From NCBI RefSeq assembly GCF_002222635.1, contig NZ_CP022416.1:1-64000 (forward strand): a stretch of 64,000 bases of DNA, in the 5' to 3' direction. The first letter of the stretch is position 1, and each line of letters opens with the position of its first letter. Origin of the DNA: Pseudosulfitobacter pseudonitzschiae. GTDB lineage: Bacteria; Pseudomonadota; Alphaproteobacteria; Rhodobacterales; Rhodobacteraceae. The notes under the pieces are model-generated. The model was not told the DNA's origin. It searched no databases and was given only the letters and a program-made list of their open reading frames with translations. Both the position numbers and the translations under genes were made by a program. Shown in pieces: positions 34,595 through 44,326 of the stretch.

Positions 34595-36295
34595 TTAGTA
34601 GCTCTTGCCGCGGCGTGGATCCGGCCAGAATGAGGTATTCGCCCGCGCAGGTCCGCCACTTGCAGCCATTGGGACTCCGTCTGCCCGCCAACAAGATGCG
34701 CCTTCCATCTGCCCACCGGGGAGAAAGCGGATTGCGCCCATGCCGCCAGCTACGTGAGCCACAGGCAAAATGGTATGACCACGCGCAGCCAGCGCATTAC
34801 GGGTAGCCTCGGGGATGCTGTCTTCGATTTCGACTTCTTGCCCCCACGTAAAAATCCGCGGCGCCTCGACGGCCTGTTGCAGTGTCATATTGTGATCTAT
34901 CAGGTTGATTACCGCCTGTAGTGCGGATGCTGGAATGCGGTGCGCACCAGGCAACCCGAGGGCAAAGGCCGGTTTTCCATCACGCCGCACAATAAGCGCG
35001 GTGATGCCGCTAGTGATCCGCTTGCCAGGCATCAACGACAGCGCGTTTCCCGGATGAGGATCGAACAGGTACATGTAGTTGTTGGGAATGATGCCGGTGC
35101 CTGGAACGACGACTCGCGCACCAAAAAGGCTGTTTATCGTCTGGGTCGATGAGACGATGTTACCCTCTGCGTCGGCGATGGTTACATGCGTGGTGTTATT
35201 GGATTCATTCGTCAGGATACGCGCCTCTTGAAACCGCGCCCTATCAGGGTGGATATCGCCGCGCCGAATATCGGCATAGTCTTTGGAGACCAAACGTTCC
35301 AGCGGCACGTCAAAGAAGTCGGGGTCGGCGGTGACAGCTAGTCGGTCGGCCGCGGCAATTTTTAGCGCCTCGATCAGCCGGTGCAGGGTCTTTTCACTAC
35401 CAAACCCATCTCCACCGACGTCCCAGGGCTCCAACAAATTGAGAACTTGCAAAACCTGTACTCCACCGGAACAGGGCGGCGGTGGTCCGAAAATCTCATG
35501 CCCCCGATAGGTGCCCGTGACGGGGGCGCGGCGGATCATTTTATAGTCCCGGATGTCCTGCTCGGTAACAAGGGTACCCGAACCTGCCAAAAAATCGCGC
35601 AGCTTTTCACCCAACGGCCCTTGCAACAATGCATCGGGGCCACCTTTGGCAATGGCACGCAGGGTCTGCGCATAATCGGACTGCACAAGCCGCTCACCGG
35701 CCGCAAGAGGTTCTCCATCAAGCAGGAAGACCGAAGCAATAGAAGGATCAAGCGCGAGGTCAGGCGCAATTTCGGCGATGCAGGTAGCAAGGTAAGGCGA
35801 CAGAACAAAACCGTCCTCGGCATACCGGATTGCGGGACCAATCAATTGCTTTAGTGGCAATTTCCCGTGGCGCTCTGCCATGTCGCACCATGCGATCAAA
35901 TTGCCAGGAACGGCGATGGCCCGCGGCCCGACCCGATTGGCACGACCACGTGTCTCCATGTAGTCCGGCCAAGTGTCGGCGATGGGTTCGTATATGTCTG
36001 GGCGGGCAGCAGCGGGCGCACGTGCCAGCCCATCATAGACGTGAACCGCACCATCTGCTTGCTGCACCACTGAGGTGCCGCCCCCGAAAATACCCACCAT
36101 CATCGGCTCGACCACGGTCAACGCAAACAAAGCTGCTACCGTTGCATCAAAAGCGTTTCCTCCAGCGGCTAACATCTCGAGTGCCGCGGCTGAGGCAAGT
36201 GGATGGTTGGTAACGGCCACCCCGCCAGAGCCTGACACCGGCTGTTTCTCGCAAGCGAATATCAGGTCGGTCTCGTCAGTGGATAGTTCAGCCAT
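34595..36295 (-). CDS. ggt: Gamma-glutamyltransferase / gamma-glutamyl hydrolase family protein
   Basis: 566 residues from ATG 36295, preferred over 36310 because GAGGAGA lies just upstream. The autoprocessing threonine is in SNNTTHVTIADAEGN (about residue 375), where cleavage makes the small subunit. Other motifs: ALTVVEPMMVGIFGGG and MPGKRITSG. The usual S-P-G-G loop reads LGLPGAHRI, as in many GGT paralogues. No signal peptide is apparent, so processing of an imported gamma-glutamyl compound in the cytoplasm is likely, contrasting with the periplasmic E. coli enzyme. First gene of a six-gene operon. Confidence 0.88.
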   Translation of the reverse strand: MAELSTDETDLIFACEKQPVSGSGGVAVTNHPLASAAALEMLAAGGNAFDATVAALFALTVVEPMMVGIFGGGTSVVQQADGAVHVYDGLARAPAAARPDIYEPIADTWPDYMETRGRANRVGPRAIAVPGNLIAWCDMAERHGKLPLKQLIGPAIRYAEDGFVLSPYLATCIAEIAPDLALDPSIASVFLLDGEPLAAGERLVQSDYAQTLRAIAKGGPDALLQGPLGEKLRDFLAGSGTLVTEQDIRDYKMIRRAPVTGTYRGHEIFGPPPPCSGGVQVLQVLNLLEPWDVGGDGFGSEKTLHRLIEALKIAAADRLAVTADPDFFDVPLERLVSKDYADIRRGDIHPDRARFQEARILTNESNNTTHVTIADAEGNIVSSTQTINSLFGARVVVPGTGIIPNNYMYLFDPHPGNALSLMPGKRITSGITALIVRRDGKPAFALGLPGAHRIPASALQAVINLIDHNMTLQQAVEAPRIFTWGQEVEIEDSIPEATRNALAARGHTILPVAHVAGGMGAIRFLPGGQMEGASCWRADGVPMAASGGPARANTSFWPDPRRGKSY

Positions 36296-36569
36296 AATGC
36301 GTCTCCTCAAGCACAGATTTCAATGGCCCTACACCCTTCCGATGCGAACGACCTGCCGTGCAACCCCGCCGTCCACTTGAGTATGAGTCCATCATGTCAA
36401 TCACATCAATATATAGAAGGCTCAAAATGCATAACTTTAAGTTCTACGATTTTTGACGCAGCCCGTGCGTCTTTCACTGACCATCTCGAATAATCTCAAC
36501 ATCTGCAAAAGGGATTGCCTATTGGCTGCGCTTATTCATTATTAGCTCTTACAGCATAAGGAAAATCCC

Positions 36570-37499
36570 TTGGGACAGCGCCCCAGTACCGGCAACATCG
36601 AACTTCGGCATCTGCGCTACTTTCTCGCAGTGGTTGACGAGATGAGCTTCAGCCTCGCGGCAGAACAGCTCAACATTGCCCAACCCGGCCTTAGCCAGCA
36701 AATCAAAACGCTTGAAAGCATCTTACGCGTTACCCTTCTCGATAGGTCCCGCCGCCAGCTAAGGCTAACACTGGCCGGAGAGGTCTTTGCCAAGGATATC
36801 CGCCGCATCCTCGCACAGGTTGAGCGCGCAACTCAGACCGCGCAACGTGCAGCACGGGGGGAAATAGGCTCACTTGCTATCGGCTATGTCGGATCTGCAG
36901 CTTATGCCGGTGCGCTAACCAGACTGGTCGGAGCATTTCGCAACAGCCATCCCGATGTCGATCTCGAGATCGCTGAAATGGAAATGCTGTCGCAGATCGA
37001 AGCCATCGGTCAGGGGGGTCTTGACATAGGGTTCATTCGCCCACCTGTGCCGCTGCCTGACGGAGTCGCCACAGTGACTGTACTGCTGGAGGATTTGTTG
37101 ATCGCCTTACCAGGAGTTCACCAGCATGCCCCCGACGCCAAGGTGAAGCTGACCGATTTGGCCGAAGACGACTTTATTACCCCGCAACATCCACCTCAGG
37201 TCAGCTTCCACGCCTACACGGTCGATGCCTGCGGGAAGGCGGGATTTCATCCACGGCTAGGGCCGCAGGGGCGCGATTTCATGACAATTGCCAGCATGGT
37301 TTCTGTCGGGCTCGGCGTGGCACTGGTGCCCCAATCTGTACAATGCATCCAACTGCCAAATGTTGTTTACCGCCCCATCGCCGACACACCGCCGAAAGGA
37401 GAACTGGCGCTTGCCTATCGACGTGGCGATCCATCCGCAGCGGTTCAGAACTTCGTACAACTTGCCCGTAGTGCAGCCAAACAAGAGCGACGACCATGA
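36570..37499 (+). CDS. LysR-family transcriptional regulator
   Basis: 309 residues from TTG 36570, supported by AAGGA 8 nt upstream. HTH: FSLAAEQLNIAQPGLSQQIKTLESIL; the effector domain resembles the CatM/BenM/CbbR-like group (LEIAEMEMLSQIEAIGQGGLDIGFIRPP). Divergent from the ggt operon across 274 bp, so the natural target is that operon. The next gene overlaps its stop by 4 nt. Confidence 0.9.
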   Translation: MGQRPSTGNIELRHLRYFLAVVDEMSFSLAAEQLNIAQPGLSQQIKTLESILRVTLLDRSRRQLRLTLAGEVFAKDIRRILAQVERATQTAQRAARGEIGSLAIGYVGSAAYAGALTRLVGAFRNSHPDVDLEIAEMEMLSQIEAIGQGGLDIGFIRPPVPLPDGVATVTVLLEDLLIALPGVHQHAPDAKVKLTDLAEDDFITPQHPPQVSFHAYTVDACGKAGFHPRLGPQGRDFMTIASMVSVGLGVALVPQSVQCIQLPNVVYRPIADTPPKGELALAYRRGDPSAAVQNFVQLARSAAKQERRP

Positions 37500-38101
37500 G
37501 TTGGTTGCATGATAGCCCCACCGTCTCAAGTGCCACAGCGCCAATTATTGCAAGAGTTTCCTACCACAAAGACAGCATCAACGGGCGCACCCATTCCCAT
37601 GACCGCGCACAGTTCATACTCGCAGTGACGCAGCCAGCGCGCCTGACACTACCAGGAGGCGATTTAGTTCTGAAATCTGGAATGGGAGCATGGCTTCCCG
37701 AGCGGATACTGCACAAGGTGTCTGCAAGAAACGGCCCGATGTTCCATTCTCTTTACATCGAACCGGAGTTGGCGAACAAAATACCTTTACGCACGGGCCC
37801 GATTGAACCCACACCGCTTTTATCCCACATGATCACACGTCTGGTAACACTATCAGAGCATGAAGAGGCCGCCGCAGTTTACCCACACTTGGTCGCACTA
37901 ATATTGGCAGAGCTAGAGGTTTTAGCGAGCTCGGAGAGCGCCACTCTAGTTTTGCCAGACGATCAGCAGTTACGTCGGATCTGTGAAACTTTGCTCCACC
38001 ATCCCGCTGACGGACGTACGCTAGATGACTGGGCGACGGTTTTAGGCAGCAGCCGAAGAAGGCTTGAAAGGCACTTTGCCGCCGATGTCGGAATGACGTT
38101 T
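37496..38101 (+). pseudogene. AraC-family regulator, C-terminus removed at an IS3 element
   Basis: 202 codons survive. The N-terminal cupin-like sensor domain is present (HSHDRAQFILAVTQPARLTLPGGDLVLKSG) and the first HTH begins (GRTLDDWATVLGSSRRRLERHFAADVGMTF), but the second HTH, roughly 50 residues needed for DNA binding, is missing: reading stops 1 codon into the IS3 element. Overlaps the LysR gene by 4 nt, so the two were co-transcribed. Confidence 0.85.
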
Positions 38102-38153
38102 TGAATCGCCCCGGGTTTGTCGGAGACCATCAACTTAAGTAAGGATGATGGTT

Positions 38154-38486
38154 ATGACGAAAAGCAAAATGGCAAATCGCTACTCGCCTGAGGTCCGCGC
38201 ACGTGCGGTCCGGATGGTGTTTGAGCATCAAGGTTCATACGAAACGCAGGCGGGCGCGATTGCGGCCATTGCACCCAAGATCGGCTGTATTCCCCAGACC
38301 TTGAGCGGATGGGTCAAGCAGGCCGAGAAAGACAGCGGCATGCGCGACGGGGTGACAACCGAAGAGCGTGATCGCATCAAGACGCTGGAACGGGAAAACC
38401 GTGAGCTGCGCCAGGCGAATGAAATTCTTCGCAAGGCGTCAGCTTATTTTGCGCAGGCGGAACTCGACCGCCCACTCAAGCGATGA
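38154..38486 (+). CDS. IS3-family OrfA (HTH protein)
   Basis: 110 residues from ATG 38154 (AAGGA ahead; 38145 and 38148 are other ATGs). HTH-type start [20 protein letters not shown] followed by a leucine-zipper-like stretch [33 protein letters not shown]. It ends in ATGA overlap with orfB, suggesting translational coupling or a frameshift-made OrfAB fusion. Confidence 0.9.
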   Translation: MTKSKMANRYSPEVRARAVRMVFEHQGSYETQAGAIAAIAPKIGCIPQTLSGWVKQAEKDSGMRDGVTTEERDRIKTLERENRELRQANEILRKASAYFAQAELDRPLKR

Positions 38487-39388
38487 TCGGCTTCATCGAC
38501 GATCAAAGGGCTGTTTACGGTGTCGAGTCGATCTGCAGGGTGCTGCCGATCGCGCCGTCAACATATTACCACCGATTGGCGTGCCTTGCTGATCCATCCA
38601 GAACTTGGGCCCGGCATCAGCGCGACACGGAGCTGCGTCCCGAGATCAAGCGTGTCTGGGATGAGAATTATCAGGTCTACGGGGTGCGTAAGGCATGGCA
38701 TCAGCTGAAGCGGGAGGGCTTTATGCTCGCGCGTTGCACCGTGGAGCGCCTGATGAAACAGATCGGGATCCGTGGGGCTGTGCGCGGCAAGGTGGCCAAA
38801 ACAACCGTCCCTGACACGTCAGCGCCTTGTCCGCGTGACAAGGTGAACCGCGTGTTCCGAGCACCAGCTCCGAACCTTCTCTGGGTCAGCGATTTTACGT
38901 ATGTGTCGACGTGGCAGGGCTTTGTCTATGTGGCCTTCGTCATCGATACGTTTGCTGATCGCATCGTCGGATGGCGGGTCTCGCGATCCGCCAAAACGGA
39001 CTTTGTTCTCGATGCTTTGGAGCAGGCCCTGCATGATCGACGGCCGGTCCAGAAAAGTGGATTGGTTCACCATTCGGATCGCGGCGGTCAATATTTGTCC
39101 ATTCGTTACACCGAGCGTTTGGCTGAGGCTGGCATCGAACCGTCGGTCGGCAGCGTCGGGGATTCCTATGATAACGCCCTCGCTGAGACAATTAACGGTC
39201 TCTACAAAACAGAGCTGGTCCATCGCCAAGGACCGTGGCGCAACATGCAGGATCTGGAACTGGCCACCCTCGGCTGGGTCGATTGGTTCAACAACCGGCG
39301 CCTGCTGGGCCCCATCGGAAACATCCCGCCAGCAGAGGCTGAACAGAACTTCTATGCACAGCACGACGTGCTCGATATGGTCGCGTGA
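38483..39388 (+). CDS. IS3-family OrfB transposase
   Basis: 301 residues. HTH_21 region ([17 protein letters not shown]) then the integrase core with DDE residues: D in [23 protein letters not shown] in [12 protein letters not shown] in [18 protein letters not shown]51/IS911-like branch. Full length. Confidence 0.93.
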   Translation: MIGFIDDQRAVYGVESICRVLPIAPSTYYHRLACLADPSRTWARHQRDTELRPEIKRVWDENYQVYGVRKAWHQLKREGFMLARCTVERLMKQIGIRGAVRGKVAKTTVPDTSAPCPRDKVNRVFRAPAPNLLWVSDFTYVSTWQGFVYVAFVIDTFADRIVGWRVSRSAKTDFVLDALEQALHDRRPVQKSGLVHHSDRGGQYLSIRYTERLAEAGIEPSVGSVGDSYDNALAETINGLYKTELVHRQGPWRNMQDLELATLGWVDWFNNRRLLGPIGNIPPAEAEQNFYAQHDVLDMVA

Positions 39389-39427
39389 AATGAAGCTATA
39401 GGTCTCCGACAAACCCGGGGCGATTCA

Positions 39428-39690
39428 TTTCTCGTCTTCGGGAAAAGCCCTTAGATCTTCCGGCGAGAAGGAAGGTTCAGCAGTACCGCTAACGCTAAGC
39501 ACTTTGGAGTTGCCCTGATTAAGTACCATGAGCGCAATCTCAGGATTGCTCAGAAGGTTGCCTATCGTGTCAAGCCTGCGGTTGCCGCGATAGTCGGGCA
39601 GCAGCCAGCGTCCTGCCGCATCTACCGTTATAACTGAGGGCTGACCGCCTCTAGGCGTCACGTCAAGATGCCCTTCACGCCCCACGAATG
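39428..39690 (-). pseudogene. Pyridoxamine-5'-phosphate-oxidase-like FMN protein, both ends missing
   Basis: Minus-strand frame reading LTFVGREGHLDVTPRGGQPSVITVDAAGRWLLPDYRGNRRLDTIGNL (given here by landmarks GHLDVTPRGG, LLPDYRGNRRLDT and NPEIALM). These are the flavin-binding part of PNPOx-fold proteins (D-x-S/T-P-R-G ... D-x-x-G-N-R-x-x-x-T). The 3' end runs into the IS3 terminal repeat and the 5' end stops at the IS1182 fragment at about 39690. Confidence 0.7.
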
Positions 39691-39692
39691 TC

Positions 39693-40150
39693 AGCAAGGA
39701 CGGTTTGATCCGCTACAGGGCGCGCAAACAAGATTGCGACACCTGCCACCTGAAAGCGCAATGTTGCCCGACCCAACCTGCCAGGAAAGTGCTTCGATCC
39801 GTTCACGAAGCAGCAAGAGACATCGCCCGCGACATCCGCAAAACCGACGCCTACATGACCTCGTTCATGCAAAGGCGAAAGGTCGAGATGCTCTTTGCAC
39901 ATCTGAAGCGATACATCGGGCTGAGAATGATGCGACTGCGTGGACCCAAAGGCGCAACCGAGCAATTCCAGCTCGCCGCAACCGCCCAGAACCTCCGCAA
40001 ACTGGCCAAATTGGTGCCCCTGCCAGCCTCCGCATGAGCGGGACTGGCAATCGGCTCGCTTTGGATGCCAGTCAGAACGCTTCGAACGCCGACTTTTTCA
40101 ACAGTACCCGGACATAGCTGCGGCTCGCCCTCCCATTGCCCGATCTTTCT
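39693..40150 (+). mobile_element. C-terminal remnant of an IS1182-family transposase
   Basis: Open frame to 40037: GLIRYRARKQDCDTCHLKAQCCP (Cys cluster C-x2-C-x6-C), then VHEAARDIARDIRKTDAYM, RRKVEMLFAHLKRYIGLRMMRLRG and QLAATAQNLRKLAKLVP. This is the end of the DDE domain with the catalytic Glu (VEMLFAHLK); the N-terminal two thirds are absent. Downstream DNA to about 40150 probably includes the element's 3' end. Confidence 0.8.
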
Positions 40151-40215
40151 GAAAACTCAGCGCAGACGGGAGGCTAATCGTCGAGGGTCTGTCGGCCTCA
40201 GCTTGCCCTAAGCCC

Positions 40216-40869
40216 TTATGGCCCGCAGCGCCAAAGCCCCTCTGTCACTATCTCGGTACCGCCGTCCGGCAGGACAGTCAGCGTCGCCGGACGGGCCGGA
40301 GACTCGCCACCCTCGGTCGTCTGCCCCGTCACCTCGACCTTTGCCGAACCGCCGGTGCCAGTGAACGCGGTGCCCGCGGTGATGGCGTCGAACCCGCCCT
40401 GGGCGCTCAAGCTCATTAGCTGGCTGGACAATTTGAAAGCAGCTTCCGCCGGCTGTTCCGAGGCAACATACCCCGCGGCAAGCAGCAGCGTTTCGCTCTC
40501 CGCCTCGAAGCTGCAGAAAAGCTCACCGGCTAAGGCCGCGTTCTCGATGTCGTTAGCGGTCAGCGGCTGCAGTCCGGGCAGCGTGACCGCGATGTCCAGT
40601 TCGCCACCAATCTGAACCTCACGGGTTTCCTTGTCCAAAACGCAGATTACGCTCGCAACGCGGTCATTTGCCAACCGCCCGCTTATAATGGCCAGACCGT
40701 AGCTTTCGCTACCGAAGGGGTCGACTACCGCCGATGCATCTGAAATCGAGCTGCCCGCAGCGACAAGGCATGCGTCTTCGACCTCGGCAGCAAATGCAGA
40801 CCAAGCTTCATCGCTTGATCCGAAGGCGGGGCCTGTGAGCAGAAGGGAGGCGGCGAGAGGCTTCAACAT
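40216..40869 (-). CDS. Predicted secreted protein of unknown function
   Basis: 217 residues from ATG 40869; the frame is open to 40971 but the later ATG gives a signal peptide (MLKPLAASLLLTGPAFGSSDE). The mature part is acidic, rich in Ala and Ser, with three well-spaced cysteines (DACLVAAG, VICVLDK, LFCSFEAE) and a fourth near the end (LWRCGP-stop), so disulfides in the periplasm are likely. Relatives annotated as hypothetical exist in Rhodobacteraceae as far as I recall; no function can be named. Confidence 0.65.
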   Translation of the reverse strand: MLKPLAASLLLTGPAFGSSDEAWSAFAAEVEDACLVAAGSSISDASAVVDPFGSESYGLAIISGRLANDRVASVICVLDKETREVQIGGELDIAVTLPGLQPLTANDIENAALAGELFCSFEAESETLLLAAGYVASEQPAEAAFKLSSQLMSLSAQGGFDAITAGTAFTGTGGSAKVEVTGQTTEGGESPARPATLTVLPDGGTEIVTEGLWRCGP

Positions 40870-41122
40870 CAAAATGTTCCTTGCGTGGCGGCAAAGGACT
40901 GAACGGCAATAGGCGAGGTTCCGGTCACTCCCGCACGTGATCCGCGCATCGCGCGGTGTTGCAGATATCATCGCGCGTCAGTGTTCACTGCGCGCGCTCC
41001 TTGTGGCCATTACACTATGACTGCTTTGTTTTATAGCAGAAACACCGGCGCGGCGAGCAACCGGTAGCTCTGCGGGTCGCCATGTAGAAGACCACTGGCA
41101 CTAGCCCCACAACCTACGGCCA

Positions 41123-41860
41123 TCAATTTTGACGCGAGGCAATTGCGCTGCCGTCTTCATTCCAATCAGCCCAGCTTGGAACGCTAAGGGGTTCGACCTC
41201 GTCCAGGCTCAACAGGCATGAAGACCAGTCATCCAAGTTGCGACTGAGCCTGTCTCGCAGGCGTCCTTCGCCTTCGTAGCTATAACCATGCCCCTGCACA
41301 CCGTAGGAAACGAAGGGCCGCAGGACCGAGAACCCCATATAATGCATTGAGTATTGCACCGGCCACAGCAGCGTGTCGAAATCACCGCCCCGGCTGCCCT
41401 GACCAAATGCTGCGCGAGGCGCTCCTGTCGTGACTGAGATGAGCGCACGACGCCCCCGGAAATAGCCAGCGTCATAGCGCATTTTTCTGGTATAGAGCCC
41501 GCCGCTGATGAAGACCCTGTCCATCCATCCTTTCAGCATAGCAGGCGGGCCATGCCACCACAGCGGGAACTGCAGGATGACCAGATCGGCGCGTTCCAAG
41601 TTGTCGATCTCGTCTACGACATCTCCGGGTAAGGTGTCGGTCGCCCACGCGTTGCGCTGCTCGCCAAGCGCTGCGAAACGATCCGCCTCGACCCTGTTCG
41701 CATAATGACCAAAACGCTCAACAGGATCGAAGCCCGCCCGGTAGAGATCAGTGACCGTTACCATGCCACCTGCTGTGCGCAAAGCGTGTTCGGCGGTTCG
41801 CGTGAGTGCGCCATTGTAGGAAGCGGTCTCGGGGTGAACGTGAACGATATGGGTGTGCAT
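41123..41860 (-). CDS. NAD(P)H:quinone oxidoreductase, flavodoxin fold (KefF/MdaB-like)
   Basis: 245 residues from ATG 41860, with GGAG 8 nt upstream (open to 41914). N-terminal phosphate-binding strand HTHIVHVHPETASYNGALT, central LVILQFPLWWHGPPAMLKGWMDRVFISGGLY (FMN and quinone site, a hallmark of NQO1-like enzymes) and SVTTGAPRAAF. Divergent from a LysR gene 95 bp away, the usual arrangement for inducible quinone/azo reductases. Confidence 0.9.
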   Translation of the reverse strand: MHTHIVHVHPETASYNGALTRTAEHALRTAGGMVTVTDLYRAGFDPVERFGHYANRVEADRFAALGEQRNAWATDTLPGDVVDEIDNLERADLVILQFPLWWHGPPAMLKGWMDRVFISGGLYTRKMRYDAGYFRGRRALISVTTGAPRAAFGQGSRGGDFDTLLWPVQYSMHYMGFSVLRPFVSYGVQGHGYSYEGEGRLRDRLSRNLDDWSSCLLSLDEVEPLSVPSWADWNEDGSAIASRQN

Positions 41861-41954
41861 CTGATAATCTCCAGCAGTTGCTCGTATCTGCCCTGACATT
41901 AAATGTTCATTCATGATAGATATTCAGAAGATCTGACAATCTGGCCTTTCAGAA

Positions 41955-42827
41955 ATGAACAACAAACTCGACTGGAATGATTATGAGATCGTTCTGAGGA
42001 TCGCGGACGCTGGCTCTTTGTCCAAGGCGGCACATCTGGCGGGATCAAGCCATCCGACGATGTTCCGCAGGATAAATGCTGTGGAAGAGAAGCTCGGCGT
42101 CAGGCTCTTTGAACGATTCCGGACAGGCTATCAACCGACTGCGGCCGGTGAAGATCTGGTATCCGTCGCCCGACAAATAGCCGAACTGACCAATGACACG
42201 GAACGGCGCATCTCAGGGCGGGACCTACGGCCTTCCGGTGTGGTGCGTGTGGCGACGACAGACACATTGCTCTTTGGTCTCCTTGCACGGGAGATCGTGC
42301 TTTTCCGGAAACTGGAGCCTGGCATCACCCTGGATATCGCCGTGGCGAACGAGATATCCAACCTCTCGCTCCGCGAGGCGGATATTGCGATCCGGCCCGC
42401 ATCATCACCGGACGATCATCTCATCGGACGAAAGCTAGGCCCTATCCGACAGGCTGTCTATGCAGTTCGCACGCTTGATCTTGGACAGAACCCACAGCCG
42501 CCGTGGACCACCCTGCCCTGGATCGGGCCAAGTCCGTCGATGGCTTACAGCCAACTTCACGCATGGATGCGCAATGTGGGGTGCGACGAGAAATGTGTTT
42601 GTCACCTGGACAGCGTGCTCGCCATCTATGCGGCGGTCAGAACCGGCGTTGGCGTTGCGGTTTTGCCCTGCTATCTCGCCGAGACCGACAGCGAATTGAC
42701 GCGCATTGGAAACCCGATCGATGAACTTGCCGTGGACCTTTGGCTTTTGACCCATCCGGACCTTCGTCACTCGGCGCGCGTGCGAACAGCACTCAACTTT
42801 TTCGGGAAACTTGGTGCGATTCTGTAG
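41955..42827 (+). CDS. LysR-family transcriptional regulator
   Basis: 290 residues. N-terminal HTH WNDYEIVLRIADAGSLSKAAHLAGSSHPTMFRRINAVEEKLG, characteristic of the group that pairs with flavodoxin-fold reductases; effector domain with VAVLPCYLAETD near the C-terminus. Divergent from the quinone reductase gene, its probable target. Confidence 0.9.
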   Translation: MNNKLDWNDYEIVLRIADAGSLSKAAHLAGSSHPTMFRRINAVEEKLGVRLFERFRTGYQPTAAGEDLVSVARQIAELTNDTERRISGRDLRPSGVVRVATTDTLLFGLLAREIVLFRKLEPGITLDIAVANEISNLSLREADIAIRPASSPDDHLIGRKLGPIRQAVYAVRTLDLGQNPQPPWTTLPWIGPSPSMAYSQLHAWMRNVGCDEKCVCHLDSVLAIYAAVRTGVGVAVLPCYLAETDSELTRIGNPIDELAVDLWLLTHPDLRHSARVRTALNFFGKLGAIL

Positions 42828-43040
42828 TCGGATATAGTGAAAGCTGCGGTTCGCTATAGCATGGTGAATGAGGAGAAGGCCTCTCTTCCGGTATTCCCCG
42901 AACAGGCCACGAAGGGCCGCTGTTGGGCAAAAAACTCTGGTCACAACCTGTGTGCCATAAACGGTTCTCTGATTGCGGCTTTGTCAAGCGGGATGGCGAT
43001 CTGTCCGTTCGGGGTCATGGTTCTTCTATGGTTGCCGCCC

Positions 43041-43297
43041 GTAGTGCAAGAACTCTTTCCCTTTATTGGCGAGTGATCGAGTGCGGTCTTCTATAAGGCC
43101 TTGGTGTGCGGCGCTAAAGAAGCCGCTGGCCGGTATGGTGATCAGCGGGTCGGGTCCAAATCTCTCCGCAGAGCTGAAGCGCTCACAGAACCACTCTGGT
43201 TTTCCCGATCCAGATCTGTTCGATCATTTTGCCCATTCGAGGGATCGACTTCTTGGACTATTCCTTTCCGCCCTTTGGGTTTCGTTATGCTGTGCTG
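43041..43297 (-). ncRNA. Candidate seekRNA/bridge-RNA region of the IS1111 element at 43-44.4 kb
   Basis: Non-coding DNA between the transposase stop and the 3' subterminal repeat; IS1111 elements encode their guide RNA here. In the RNA sense, TGGTTCT (complement of 43187-43193) is followed 18 nt later by CGGAGAGAT (complement of 43160-43168). The first is complementary to the 3' target flank (AGAACCA, outside 43030) and the second equals the 5' target flank (44408-44416). A TCAGC/GCTGA stem can enclose the second. Confidence 0.5.
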
Positions 43298-44326
43298 TCA
43301 GGCGATCGCAACTTGTGCGGGGTCCCGGTAGTCTTCCTTTTTGGTGAGCATCGCCCAGATCGCGCGTGCCATCTTGTTTGCCAGGGCGATCGCGACAAGG
43401 AGCCTCGGTTTTCTGTCCAGCATCTTTGCCAACCATGAACCGGGCTGGATTCTTTTCCGGCCGAGCCAGTTCAATCGCGTCATCGCGCCGGTGATCAACA
43501 GTCTTCGGATGTCTGCCTGTCCTGCCTTGGAGATACGTCCCAGCCTGGCTTTGCCGCCGGAGGAATGCTGCCGAGGGACGATACCAAGCCAGGCTGCGAA
43601 GCTGCGGCCGCATTTGAAAGTCTCCATTGGCGGCGCGAAGGTTTCGATGGCCAATGCCGTGATCGGTCCGAGACCGGGCATCGTCTGGAGCCGTCTCGCC
43701 GTTTCCGCATCTTTTGCGAGTTCCCTGGCCATCTGCGTCTTCGTATTGATACGCGTTGTCTTTTCTGCGATCTGCTCGATCAAATCTAGACACTCTGTGC
43801 GGACAATATCGGACAACACGGTGGCGGGATCACGAAGCGTTGCCTCAATGCGTCCGATTTGCTCGAAGCCTGTCGGGAACGTGAGGCCATGCTCATAGAG
43901 AATGGAGCGAACAACGTTGACCAGTTCGGTCCTTTGGTAGAGCAGTCGCTCGCGTGCACGGAAGACAACTGCTCTTGCCTGCTGTTCTTCCGTCTTCGGC
44001 TCGACGAAGCGCATTTCCGGACGTTGCGCGGCAATGACAATCGCTTCCGCGTCCGCCGCGTCGTTTTTCTGCCGCTTAACAAACGGTCGAACGTACTGAG
44101 GTGCTACGAGTTTGACATCATGGCCCAGCCCGGCCAATTCCCTTGCCCAGAAGTTGGCACCGCCGCAGGCTTCCATAACGACCACCGCTGGATCATGCGA
44201 TTCCATGAACCGCACAAATCCCTGTCGCGACAGTTTCTTTCGGAACTTCAGTTCACCCGTCATTGATGTGCCGTGCAGCTGAAAAACTGACTTCGACAGG
44301 TCAACGCCAATCATTGTATCCTTCAT
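43298..44326 (-). CDS. IS1111-group transposase (DEDD/Ser recombinase)
   Basis: 342 residues. RuvC-like N-terminus MKDTMIGVDLSKSVFQLHG (D), VVVMEACGGANFW (E), KRQKNDAADAEAI (D,D); C-terminal Tnp domain with MPGLGPITALAIETF and WLGIVPRQHSSGGKARLG containing the conserved serine. RBS GAGGACGG. Full length, distinct from the 53-56 kb transposase (about one half identical by eye). Confidence 0.93.
   Translation of the reverse strand: MKDTMIGVDLSKSVFQLHGTSMTGELKFRKKLSRQGFVRFMESHDPAVVVMEACGGANFWARELAGLGHDVKLVAPQYVRPFVKRQKNDAADAEAIVIAAQRPEMRFVEPKTEEQQARAVVFRARERLLYQRTELVNVVRSILYEHGLTFPTGFEQIGRIEATLRDPATVLSDIVRTECLDLIEQIAEKTTRINTKTQMARELAKDAETARRLQTMPGLGPITALAIETFAPPMETFKCGRSFAAWLGIVPRQHSSGGKARLGRISKAGQADIRRLLITGAMTRLNWLGRKRIQPGSWLAKMLDRKPRLLVAIALANKMARAIWAMLTKKEDYRDPAQVAIA

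Larger units (their letters stand above)
38102..39427 (+). mobile_element. IS3-family insertion sequence (1326 bp)
   Basis: Perfect 27-bp terminal inverted repeats (38102-38128 and 39401-39427; ends TGAATCGCCCCGGG...). The bases just outside are TTT on both sides (38099-38101 and 39428-39430), consistent with a 3-bp target duplication. Contains orfA and orfB. Everything looks intact. Confidence 0.95.
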
